From: Aquificota bacterium
GTDB lineage: Bacteria > Aquificota > Aquificia > Desulfurobacteriales > DQVG01
Direction: 5' to 3'
Assembly (NCBI GenBank): GCA_027002265.1
Contig: JAMOTM010000053.1
Coordinates: 1-39,612, forward strand
DNA: 39,612 nucleotides
A program made the position numbers and the translations under genes. Each line of letters begins with the position of its first letter. Positions within the stretch are counted from its first letter, which is position 1. Below the pieces are notes generated by a model. The model saw nothing but the letters and a program-made list of their open reading frames with translations, did not search any database and was not told the origin of the DNA. This document shows, piece by piece, positions 27,042-34,833 of the stretch.

Positions 27042-27426
27042 CAAGTAAATTCCTTTCTTTTATTTCCTCTTTATGTTTAATTTGAAGCTCTATTTTATTT
27101 TTTAAAGTTTCTATAGCTCTTTTTTCTGAAAAAATATCTTTAAGCTTCGATAGTTCTTTTTCTAAAGTTTTTTCTAAGTTTATTTTTGCAAGAATATACT
27201 TTTCTATTTTATTAGACAAATATATAACATTTTGAGGAGCCATACTAATTTCAAATATACTACTTACATTTTGAGTTTGAACTTTATAAATTTCTTTTCT
27301 TAAATTTTCTATTTTTCTTTCTATGAAATTAATTTTGGAGTGAATTTGTTGAATTTTTTGTTTTTGCTGTCTTAATTCTCTTTCTTTAATTTTAATAATT
27401 TTTTCTAAAGTTTTTAAAGATTGCAT
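27001..27426 (-). CDS. fliJ: FliJ-like coiled-coil protein
   Basis: This 141-residue protein is almost wholly coiled coil, rich in Lys, Glu and Gln. The N-terminal LKTLEKIIKIKERELRQQKQ and the middle IEKYILAKINLEKTLEKELS match the pattern of FliJ, the flagellar export chaperone that cooperates with FliI. The sequence is low in complexity, so family assignment rests on length, layout and the upstream PilZ gene rather than a unique motif. fliI and fliH are not in the window. The gene follows the PilZ protein by two bases and overlaps lpxB by 41. Confidence 0.6.
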   Translation of the reverse strand: MQSLKTLEKIIKIKERELRQQKQKIQQIHSKINFIERKIENLRKEIYKVQTQNVSSIFEISMAPQNVIYLSNKIEKYILAKINLEKTLEKELSKLKDIFSEKRAIETLKNKIELQIKHKEEIKERNLLDEFASRKYISNSS

Positions 27427-27428
27427 AC

Positions 27429-28490
27429 TTAAGCTTCACTTGGAACAAAACCTGCAACTTTTCTTATATAATCATTTACATAGTTTATTATTTTCTTTCT
27501 ATTTTCTTCACTAATTTCTATAAATTGAATTCCATAACAAATTGATCCTTTTTCCTCTACCTTTCTTCTAATCTGACCTAAAGCGAAAATTGTGTTTCCT
27601 TCTAGATCTATTTCTAGGTATACTTTATCTCCTACATTATATTTTGGAATATCTTCTCTATTTACTGGAAAACAAATTAAAGTTCCTCCACCACTAATAT
27701 CTTTTGTTTTTGTAACATACCATTTTAATTTTTCTGGGGAGGGCATATTTCCATTTTCATCTTCTTTTACAGGTTCAGAAATTTTGCAATTAAGCTCAGC
27801 TTCCACTCGAATATATTCTCTAAATTGAACCCTTTCAAATTTTCTTGTGTGAGGAATTTTTAAAATTAGTCTAAATCCTTCGTTTATAACATCTTCAAGT
27901 GTTAAACCTTTTAAAATGTATATTCCATCGTTTTTTCTTAAAAATTTTATATTTACTTTTTCTCCAGGTCTTAAACGAGGATGCTTTTTTTCCGTACTCC
28001 AATACATATAAAATTCATCTTTATCTATTAATCCTACAGGTATGGTATCTGGAATATCATCAAAAAAAAGTTCTCCAGTTTGATAAAGCTCTATATCTTT
28101 AGTAGTAGAAAGGGGAACGTAAGGAGGTAAAGTAGTTAATCCGAGTTTATTTCTTAGTCGTGTAACAAGTTCTGGATCTGCATCCGGATCTTCGGAAAGA
28201 TAAGCATCCATTACTTTTTCAAAAGGAACTTTATGATCTAAAACTAAGTAAGGATCTAAACCAAGTTTTTCTGAGTACTTCCAAATAATTTCAGTCTCTT
28301 CTTTTGTTAAACCCCGTTTTTGAGCATAATTGAAAAAAAGCTCTTTTCTTCTAATTTCTTTTAATCTTTCTTTAAGGTAAAAGTAAGCTATAGTTAAAAC
28401 AAAAGGAACAGATATAGCAAGTAATGCTAATAAAACATCGGAGACCGAAGGCGGTCCCCATTTAAAATATTCTAAAACATTTGTTGGCAT
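27429..28490 (-). CDS. Membrane-anchored PilZ-domain protein
   Basis: This 353-residue protein has an N-terminal membrane helix (about residues 18-39), a cytoplasmic region (about 45-175), a YcgR-like domain (about 176-215) and a C-terminal PilZ domain that can bind cyclic di-GMP. The binding motifs are visible: R224-x3-R228 in FREYIR and DISGGG at 264-269. Together with the fliJ-like gene two bases downstream, it may act as a flagellar brake or regulator. ATG 28490 has AAGGG upstream. A related c-di-GMP-type element (MshEN) is suspected at 23149. Confidence 0.87.
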   Translation of the reverse strand: MPTNVLEYFKWGPPSVSDVLLALLAISVPFVLTIAYFYLKERLKEIRRKELFFNYAQKRGLTKEETEIIWKYSEKLGLDPYLVLDHKVPFEKVMDAYLSEDPDADPELVTRLRNKLGLTTLPPYVPLSTTKDIELYQTGELFFDDIPDTIPVGLIDKDEFYMYWSTEKKHPRLRPGEKVNIKFLRKNDGIYILKGLTLEDVINEGFRLILKIPHTRKFERVQFREYIRVEAELNCKISEPVKEDENGNMPSPEKLKWYVTKTKDISGGGTLICFPVNREDIPKYNVGDKVYLEIDLEGNTIFALGQIRRKVEEKGSICYGIQFIEISEENRKKIINYVNDYIRKVAGFVPSEA

Positions 28491-28506
28491 TTAGATATCC
28501 CTTTAA

Positions 28507-28728
28507 TTAATCTTTAAGAACCTTTGCTAAATGTTTAGCTGTTTCTAATAAATTTTTATCATGAGCTCTAAATTCCCTTTTAAATCTTCTTCTAACCTTT
28601 TGTTCTGCATGGAAAGACATTAATGTAACTTCCTTTCCTTCTCCTTCTTTAGCTACTTCTTCCATAACTTTTTTAAAAGAACCTTGAAATTTCTTTATTT
28701 CACCATCTATTTTCGCCCAAAGTTCCAT
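28507..28728 (-). CDS. Unrecognised small basic protein
   Basis: This is a 73-residue soluble protein with no signal or membrane segment. It has a helical first half (MELWAKIDGEIKKFQGSFKK), a short VTLMSF strand, and a strongly basic arginine/lysine centre (HAEQKVRRRFKREFRAHDKN). Such a profile would suit nucleic-acid or ribosome binding, but I recognise no family. ATG 28728 follows AGGAGG. It lies between accC and the PilZ gene in the same orientation. Confidence 0.75.
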   Translation of the reverse strand: MELWAKIDGEIKKFQGSFKKVMEEVAKEGEGKEVTLMSFHAEQKVRRRFKREFRAHDKNLLETAKHLAKVLKD

Positions 28729-28776
28729 AGTTTTTAACCTCCTTTCTTATCTTTTGCAAAGGGAATTTTAACAAAT

Positions 28777-30129
28777 TTAATTTAAGAGAATTTTTTCTAA
28801 ATTTTTTTCTAAGAATTTTGTATGATAATTTCCATTTAAAAACTCTTTAAAATTATAAAGTTTTAAAAATAATTCTTTTGTAGTTTTAATATTTTTTCCT
28901 TCTATTTTCAATTCATTTAGAGCCCTAAACCCGCGTTTTAAGGCTTCTTTTCTATTTTTCCCTTTTACTATAATTTTAGCTAGCATAGAGTCATAATAGG
29001 GCGGAATTTCATAACCTTGATATATGTGAGTATCTACTCTTGTATTATACCCGCCAGGTAAAACTAACTTTTCTATTTTTCCTATAGCTGGCATAAAGTT
29101 TTTAAAAGGATCTTCTGCATTTATTCTAAACTCTATTGCATGACCGTAAGGAATTTTATCTTCTATAGTTATCTTTTCTCCCATAGCTGTTAAAATTTGC
29201 CAAGCTATTAGATCTTCATCTATAACCATTTCCGTTACAGGATGTTCTACCTGAACTCTTGTATTCATTTCAATAAAATAAGGATTTTTATTTTTATCTA
29301 CAATAAATTCAACTGTTCCTAACGTATGGTAATTTATATGAGAAGCTATTTTCTTAGCATATTTATAAAGCTTTTCCCTTAAATTTTCATTTACAAAAGG
29401 AGAGGGAGCTTCCTCTAAAAGTTTTTGATGACGTCTTTGTAAAGAGCATTCTCTTTCTCCAAGAGCAATTATTTTTCCATGTAAGTCTCCTAAAATTTGA
29501 ACCTCAATATGTTTTGGCTCTTCTATATATTTTTCTATAAAAATTTCTTCACTTCCAAAAGCATTTTTAGCTTCTTTCATAGCTATGTTTAAAGTATTTT
29601 CCAAATCTTTTTCTTCATAAACAATTTTAATTCCTCTTCCTCCACCTCCACAGGCTGCTTTTATAAGAATTGGGTATCCGATTTCATTTGCTACTTTTCT
29701 AGCCTCTTCTAAAGTTTTTATATGTTCAAAACCCGGTACAACCGGAATTCCAAGCTCTTTTGCTAGTTTTCGAGCATTTATTTTATTTCCCATAAGCTCA
29801 ATTGCTTTATAAGAAGGTCCTATAAAAATATAACCACAAGCTTCTACGATCTCTGCAAAAGAAGGATTTTCAGCTAAAAATCCATATCCTGGATGAATAG
29901 CATCTACATTTGATATTTCCGCCGCTGAGAGAATAGCCGGAATATTTAAATAGCTATCTTCAGGTCGAGGACCACCTACACAATAAGCTTCATCTGCAAG
30001 CTCCACGTGAAGAGAACTTTTATCTGCAGTAGAGTAAATAGCTACTGTTTTTATTCCAAGTTCTTTACAAGTTCTTATAATTCTTACTGCAATTTCTCCT
30101 CTATTTGCTATAAGAATTTTTTTTATCAT
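28777..30129 (-). CDS. accC: Biotin carboxylase
   Basis: It carboxylates biotin on its carrier protein using ATP and bicarbonate, supplying malonyl-CoA for fatty acid synthesis. The 450-residue ATP-grasp enzyme shows KILIANRGEIAVRIIRT at the N-terminus, HPGYGFLAEN at 79-88, the glycine-rich GGGGRG loop at 161-166 and the catalytic FIEMNTRVQVEHPVTE segment. The gene leads its unit behind an extended -10 promoter. accB, which commonly precedes accC, is not present. Pyruvate or propionyl-CoA carboxylase biotin subunits are very similar; the assignment to acetyl-CoA carboxylase is an inference. Confidence 0.93.
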   Translation of the reverse strand: MIKKILIANRGEIAVRIIRTCKELGIKTVAIYSTADKSSLHVELADEAYCVGGPRPEDSYLNIPAILSAAEISNVDAIHPGYGFLAENPSFAEIVEACGYIFIGPSYKAIELMGNKINARKLAKELGIPVVPGFEHIKTLEEARKVANEIGYPILIKAACGGGGRGIKIVYEEKDLENTLNIAMKEAKNAFGSEEIFIEKYIEEPKHIEVQILGDLHGKIIALGERECSLQRRHQKLLEEAPSPFVNENLREKLYKYAKKIASHINYHTLGTVEFIVDKNKNPYFIEMNTRVQVEHPVTEMVIDEDLIAWQILTAMGEKITIEDKIPYGHAIEFRINAEDPFKNFMPAIGKIEKLVLPGGYNTRVDTHIYQGYEIPPYYDSMLAKIIVKGKNRKEALKRGFRALNELKIEGKNIKTTKELFLKLYNFKEFLNGNYHTKFLEKNLEKILLN

Positions 30130-30170
30130 ATTAAAAACCTCTAAAGTCTTGGTTTAAAGCAAGTTTTAAA

Positions 30171-30179
30171 ATTATAGCA
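30171..30179 (-). promoter_or_regulatory. Extended -10 promoter for accC
   Basis: TGCTATAAT on the minus strand lies 42 bases before the accC ATG. No -35 is evident, but the TGn extension is perfect. The same 11-mer (TATGCTATAAT) is found before the tandem stress protein at 14802-14812. Confidence 0.55.
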
Positions 30180-30238
30180 TAGCTACCTTACTATTACTTT
30201 CTATTAAATTTTTTACGTTTATTAAATCTTTTTTAGAT

Positions 30239-30244
30239 TATAAT
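30239..30244 (+). promoter_or_regulatory. Possible -10 for lysS
   Basis: TATAAT lies 36 bases before the TTG start of lysS, in the 150-base divergent gap with accC. The -35 is weak, so this is tentative. AAAGGGGGC follows as the ribosome site. Confidence 0.4.
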
Positions 30245-30279
30245 TATTAATTAAAATTTTTCTAAAGGGGGCATTAGCT

Positions 30280-31884
30280 TTGGAAGAAAGAATTTATGAG
30301 CAAAGATTAAAAAAACTTGAAAAATTAAAGGAATTAGGTATACATCCCTACGAGTACAAGTTTGAAAAAACTCATTCTATAAAAGATATACTAGAAAAAT
30401 ATCCTCAAAAAGATGAAAAAGAAGCTGGAAAAGTATACGGAGAAAAAGTCAAAATAGCTGGAAGAATTATGTCTTTAAGAATTATGGGTAAATCTGCCTT
30501 TTTTCATATTCAGGATGAAACCGGAAAAATTCAATGTTTTTTAAATATAAAAGATGTGGGCGAGGATTTTTATAAAAATATATTTAAAAAATTAATAGAT
30601 ATTGGAGATATTGTAGGCGTAGAAGGTGAGCTTTTTAGAACTAAAACAGGAGAACTTACTATTCATGTTAAAAATTTAAAACTTTTAACAAAATCTTTAA
30701 GACCCCTTCCAGAAAAATGGCACGGTCTTAAAGACGTAGAAAAAAGATATCGTCAAAGATATTTGGATCTAATAGTAAATCCTCATGTAAGAGAAATTTT
30801 TAAAACAAGAACAAAAATAATAAAAGCTGTAAGAGATTTCTTAGATGAAAAAGGATTTTTGGAAGTTGAAACTCCCGTCCTTCAACCAATCGCATCAGGG
30901 GCAGCAGCAAAACCTTTTGTAACTTACTATAATGCTCTTGATATTAATGTCTATTTAAGAATAGCACCTGAACTTTATTTAAAAAGACTTATTGTAGGTG
31001 GTTTTGAAAAAGTTTATGAACTTGGAAAAAATTTTAGAAATGAAGGTATAGATACCACCCACAATCCAGAATTTACTATGGTAGAGTTTTATTGGGCATA
31101 TGCAGATTATAATGATCTTATGAAATTAACCGAAGAATTTTTTGAGTATCTTTTAGATAAGATAAAAGGAAAAGGCGTTAGAAAAATTAAATTTAAAGAT
31201 ATGGAGATAGACTTTACACCTCCTTTTAAAAAAGTTACTTTTTTAGGCGCATTAAAAGATGCCTTAAAAGAAGAGGGTATTGAGGTTACAGAAGATGAAC
31301 TTTTAGAAAACGAAAACCTTTTACATGAAATTTGTGAAAAATTAAAAACTAAATATAAAAATTTAGTAAAACACGAAACTTGGGATAAAGCTAAACTTTT
31401 AAAAGAACTTTTTGAAAATTTAGTAGAGTCAAAACTTATAAATCCAACTTTTGTAATTGATTTCCCAAAAGAACTTTCACCACTTGCTAAAACTCATAGA
31501 AAAGATAACCGTCTTGTAGAACGTTTTGAATTATTTATTGCTGGAAAAGAAATTGCAAATGCTTATTCTGAGCTTAATGATCCTTTAGATCAAAAGGAAA
31601 GATTTTTAGAACAATTAAAAGCTAAACAAAAAGGTGAAGAAGAAGTAGTAGAGTATGATGAAGATTTTATTAGAGCTTTGGAACACGGTATGCCTCCTAC
31701 TGCGGGAGAGGGGATAGGTATAGATAGACTTGCAATGCTGTTAACAGACAATGATTCTATTAGAGAAGTTATCTTATTCCCACAACTAAAGCCTAAAAAA
31801 GATGAAGTTGAAGAAAAGATTGAGGAAGAAAGCAAAGAATTTATAGAGAAACACAAAGATGAAATTGAGAAAGGAGAGCTTTAA
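30280..31884 (+). CDS. lysS: Lysyl-tRNA synthetase, class II
   Basis: It charges tRNA-Lys. The 534-residue protein starts with an OB-fold anticodon-binding domain (the VKIAGRIMSLRIMGKSAFFHI block, about 65-85), followed by the class II core: motif 2 FRNEGIDTTHNPEFTMVEFY and motif 3 GIGIDRLAMLL. A lysine/glutamate-rich tail of about 30 residues follows the usual end at FPQLKPK. TTG 30280 is the start, with AAAGGGGG upstream. It is followed by aroC after nine bases. Confidence 0.97.
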   Translation: MEERIYEQRLKKLEKLKELGIHPYEYKFEKTHSIKDILEKYPQKDEKEAGKVYGEKVKIAGRIMSLRIMGKSAFFHIQDETGKIQCFLNIKDVGEDFYKNIFKKLIDIGDIVGVEGELFRTKTGELTIHVKNLKLLTKSLRPLPEKWHGLKDVEKRYRQRYLDLIVNPHVREIFKTRTKIIKAVRDFLDEKGFLEVETPVLQPIASGAAAKPFVTYYNALDINVYLRIAPELYLKRLIVGGFEKVYELGKNFRNEGIDTTHNPEFTMVEFYWAYADYNDLMKLTEEFFEYLLDKIKGKGVRKIKFKDMEIDFTPPFKKVTFLGALKDALKEEGIEVTEDELLENENLLHEICEKLKTKYKNLVKHETWDKAKLLKELFENLVESKLINPTFVIDFPKELSPLAKTHRKDNRLVERFELFIAGKEIANAYSELNDPLDQKERFLEQLKAKQKGEEEVVEYDEDFIRALEHGMPPTAGEGIGIDRLAMLLTDNDSIREVILFPQLKPKKDEVEEKIEEESKEFIEKHKDEIEKGEL

Positions 31885-31893
31885 GGAGGAAAA

Positions 31894-33225
31894 ATGCTTA
31901 CCTTTTTAACCGCTGGGGAGTCCCATGGGAAAGGTGTTTTTGCATTTTTACAAGGAATTCCGGCAAATTTAAAAATAGATAAAGAGTTCATAAATAAAGA
32001 GCTTAAACGTCGTCAAGGTGGATATGGAAGAGGGGGACGTCAAAAAATAGAAAAAGATAAAGTAGATTTTTTAGCTGGAGTAAGAGAAGGAAAAACTTTA
32101 CCGGGACCTATTTTAATGGCAGTGTGGAATAAAGATTTTGAAAATTGGAAAGATATAATGTCTCCTTTTTGTAAAGTTCCAGAAGATAAAAAAATTACTC
32201 GTCCTAGACCAGGGCATGCAGATCTAGTGGGAACTTTAAAATATAACCAAGATGATATTAGAAATATTTTAGAAAGGGCATCTGCTCGAGAAACTGCAGG
32301 AAGGGTTCTTGCAGGAAGTATATGTAAACTCTTTTTAAAAGAAGTGGATATAGAAATATTTTCCTATGTTCTTCAGATAGGAGAGTTAAATATTTTAGAT
32401 ATTTTAAAAGCTATATTAGAAAATAGAGAAATAGACTTTTCTTATAAAAATGTAAAAGAAGCTTTTAAAAAAATAGATAAAACTAAACTTGAGAATTATT
32501 TAAAAAGTGTTTTTAACTACTCTTTGGAAGATTTTGTAAGGAACTTTAATAATATATCTCCCGAAAAAAAGCATTTAGAGGCCGAAAAGAGCGAATTTAG
32601 ACTACCAATACATTTAAAGGATATAGAAAACTTATATAAAACTTATATAGATACTTTGAAAGAAAGTGGAGAAACTATTGGAGGATATTTTGAAGTAATA
32701 GCAACCAATTTACCTATAGGACTTGGTTCTCATATTCAATGGAAAGAACGTTTAAATGCAAAACTTGCTTATCATATTATGAGTATACAAGCTTTTAAAG
32801 GATTTGAAATAGGACTTGGAAAAGAGTTTGCTTTTAGACGTGGTTCTCAAGCTATGGATTCTATTTATTACGATGAAGAAAAAGGTTTTTATAGAAAAAC
32901 AAACTATAGTGGTGGTTTGGAAGGCGGAATGACTACGGGAGAAAATTTATTATTTAGAGCTACTATAAAACCTATTCCTACTTTACTTAAACCTTTAGAT
33001 AGTATTAATATAAAAACAAAAGAACCTCAAAAAGCAATTTATGAACGCTCAGATGTTTGTGTTTTACCGGCAGCTTCCGTAGTTGCAGAGCATATGACTG
33101 CCATTTGTTTGGCAGATGAGCTTTTATCTTTCGTTCCGGCAGATAACATAGAAGAATTTAAACTTTTTTATAAAATGAAAAAAGAAAGACTAAAAAAAGG
33201 AAAATTTCTAAAGGAAAATGAATAA
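31894..33225 (+). CDS. aroC: Chorismate synthase, with central insertion
   Basis: It performs the last shikimate step, converting EPSP to chorismate with reduced FMN. The AGESHGKG N-terminus, the RRQGGYGRGGRQ basic loop, the TRPRPGHADLVG block, ASARETAGRV and the C-terminal DVCVLPAASVVAE are clear. The protein is 443 residues instead of about 350-390. The extra length is mostly a lysine-rich helical stretch at about residues 165-232, between SYVLQIGEL and SEFRLPI. AAGGAGG precedes ATG. The gene overlaps the next by 8 bases. Chorismate also feeds the tryptophan branch, of which trpD is at the left edge. Confidence 0.96.
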   Translation: MLTFLTAGESHGKGVFAFLQGIPANLKIDKEFINKELKRRQGGYGRGGRQKIEKDKVDFLAGVREGKTLPGPILMAVWNKDFENWKDIMSPFCKVPEDKKITRPRPGHADLVGTLKYNQDDIRNILERASARETAGRVLAGSICKLFLKEVDIEIFSYVLQIGELNILDILKAILENREIDFSYKNVKEAFKKIDKTKLENYLKSVFNYSLEDFVRNFNNISPEKKHLEAEKSEFRLPIHLKDIENLYKTYIDTLKESGETIGGYFEVIATNLPIGLGSHIQWKERLNAKLAYHIMSIQAFKGFEIGLGKEFAFRRGSQAMDSIYYDEEKGFYRKTNYSGGLEGGMTTGENLLFRATIKPIPTLLKPLDSINIKTKEPQKAIYERSDVCVLPAASVVAEHMTAICLADELLSFVPADNIEEFKLFYKMKKERLKKGKFLKENE

Positions 33226-33772
33226 AGTTTTTTTTATTTTAGATATTATTGCTTTTATCCTATCTTTATATTTAGTAAAAGATCAAAAACTTGATAAAGA
33301 TTTAGAAGCAAATGAAGATAAAACATATCTTGTTTTACCTTTAATAGCTTCCATTATGTTTTATTTCTCTCTTGCCTTTTCAAATATACTTACAGGTATA
33401 CTATTTTTAATATTTTCTTTTTACACTTTAATTTACTATATACTAAAACCGGAAAGTATTTTATCTCTTTTCCGAGAAAAAAGTCTTAGATTTATTTTAA
33501 TATTAAGCTTTTTAGGAAGTATATTTGGAGCTTTAGTTTTTTACTTTGGGGGAAATTTATCCAGCTTGTCGCCTGTAATTTTAACTTTAATCTTTAGTTT
33601 AGCTGTATTTATAACTTTATATTTTCATGGTTTAGTTTTAGCTTTGATATCTTATCTTTTAAGAAAAAAGGGATACTCTTTATTTTGGATATTTATAATA
33701 GCATCTTTAGACTATATAGGTTTATTATTATCTTTAATTTTAAGGCCAAGAAATGTTAGTAATAAATCTTAA
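33218..33772 (+). CDS. Unrecognised integral membrane protein
   Basis: This 184-residue, strongly hydrophobic protein has about six predicted helices: residues 4-20, 40-56, 58-77, 90-110, 117-145 and 155-175. The loops are short and charged (KDQKLDKDLEANEDKT between the first two). No signature motif is seen. It does not carry the EAA loop of ABC permeases, so it is not an obvious partner permease of the ABC ATPase that follows with a 20-base overlap, although a coupled role is possible. ATG 33218 lies within the end of aroC (overlap of 8 bases). Confidence 0.8.
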   Translation: MNKVFFILDIIAFILSLYLVKDQKLDKDLEANEDKTYLVLPLIASIMFYFSLAFSNILTGILFLIFSFYTLIYYILKPESILSLFREKSLRFILILSFLGSIFGALVFYFGGNLSSLSPVILTLIFSLAVFITLYFHGLVLALISYLLRKKGYSLFWIFIIASLDYIGLLLSLILRPRNVSNKS

Positions 33773-34739
33773 AAAGAAACTAAAAAATTTTTTTTTAAAT
33801 ATATCTTTAAAAACCTCTTTTAAAAAAATAGGCATATTTGGGCACTCCGGTAGTGGCAAAAGCTTAAGTTTGGCGTTAATTTCAGGTTTTTTAACTCCAG
33901 ATGATGGATTTATAAAAATAGAAGATAAGGTATTTTTTTCAAAGGTACATGGAATAAATCTTCCTCCTTCAGAAAGGAAAGTAGGATATGTATTTCAAGA
34001 TTATCTTTTATTTCCTCATATGACAGTTCTTGAAAACTTGCGTTTTGTATGCAAAGATATACAAAGGATATATGAATTTGCCGAAATATTTGAGATAAAA
34101 CATATATTAAATAAATATCCCTCTCAAATTTCTGGAGGACAAAAACAAAGAGTTTCCATTTTAAGAGCTATTCTTTTTAATCCTAAGATTTTGCTTTTAG
34201 ATGAACCTTTCTCAGCCTTAAACGAAGCTTTAAGAGAGAAACTTTTATATTTTTTTAAAGATATTTTAGAAAAATATAATTTACCGTTTTTATTTGTAAG
34301 CCATAACTTTGAAGAAGTTTACCTACTTTGTGATTACATTATTTTTTTAGAAAATGGAAAAATTATTTTTGAAAGCGAAAAGGAAAAATTATTTGATAAT
34401 CTAAATATAAAAGCGGCAAAAGCTTTAAACTTTCCATTTGTAGTTAAAAAAGGAAATAAATATTTCTCCTTAAAAAAAGATTTTATTTTTGGAAAAGTAA
34501 ATTTTAAAAATAAAAATAAGTTTTTTTTAGAAGGAGAGATTTTGGAAATATATAAATTTCCCGAATATATTTCTGTAAAAATAAAAGTAAAAACTACATC
34601 TTTTGAAATCTTAGATTTTGAACTTAAACCCTTAAAAGAAATTTTTTTAAAATTTAAAAATTTGGATGAAAACATGTTGAAAAACAAAATTCTACAAGTA
34701 AGTATTCCCGAGAATGCTTTAATCTCTTTAAAATCTTAA
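33753..34739 (+). CDS. ABC transporter ATPase, ModC-like
   Basis: This 328-residue ABC ATPase has Walker A GHSGSGKS at 30-37, Q-loop YVFQDYLLFPHMTV, signature SGGQKQRVS, Walker B ILLLDEPFSAL, and the H-loop FVSHNFEE. The long C-terminal part (about 225-328) could form a TOBE domain, as in molybdate/tungstate ModC. No periplasmic binding protein (ModA) or typical permease (ModB) is beside it. The specificity is therefore inferred only from resemblance; spermidine- or sulfate-type ATPases are similar. ATG 33753 overlaps the upstream membrane-protein gene by 20 bases. Confidence 0.85.
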   Translation: MLVINLKKKLKNFFLNISLKTSFKKIGIFGHSGSGKSLSLALISGFLTPDDGFIKIEDKVFFSKVHGINLPPSERKVGYVFQDYLLFPHMTVLENLRFVCKDIQRIYEFAEIFEIKHILNKYPSQISGGQKQRVSILRAILFNPKILLLDEPFSALNEALREKLLYFFKDILEKYNLPFLFVSHNFEEVYLLCDYIIFLENGKIIFESEKEKLFDNLNIKAAKALNFPFVVKKGNKYFSLKKDFIFGKVNFKNKNKFFLEGEILEIYKFPEYISVKIKVKTTSFEILDFELKPLKEIFLKFKNLDENMLKNKILQVSIPENALISLKS

Positions 34740-34762
34740 AATCTTTTTATTTTTACTTTGCC

Positions 34763-34790
34763 TTGAAAAAATTTTTTCCTATCTTATTTT
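34763..34790 (+). promoter_or_regulatory. Possible promoter for lon
   Basis: TTGAAA (34763-34768), within CCTTGAAA, is followed after 16 bases by TATTTT (34785-34790), about 44 bases before the lon ATG. The -10 is weak. The CTTGAA resembles the -35 of heat-shock sigma-32 promoters, but the expected CCCCAT -10 is not present. AGGAGG precedes the ATG. Confidence 0.35.
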
Positions 34791-34833
34791 AAAGAAGAAA
34801 AACTTTTTTCCCGCATTTAGGAGGGCGAAAAAT

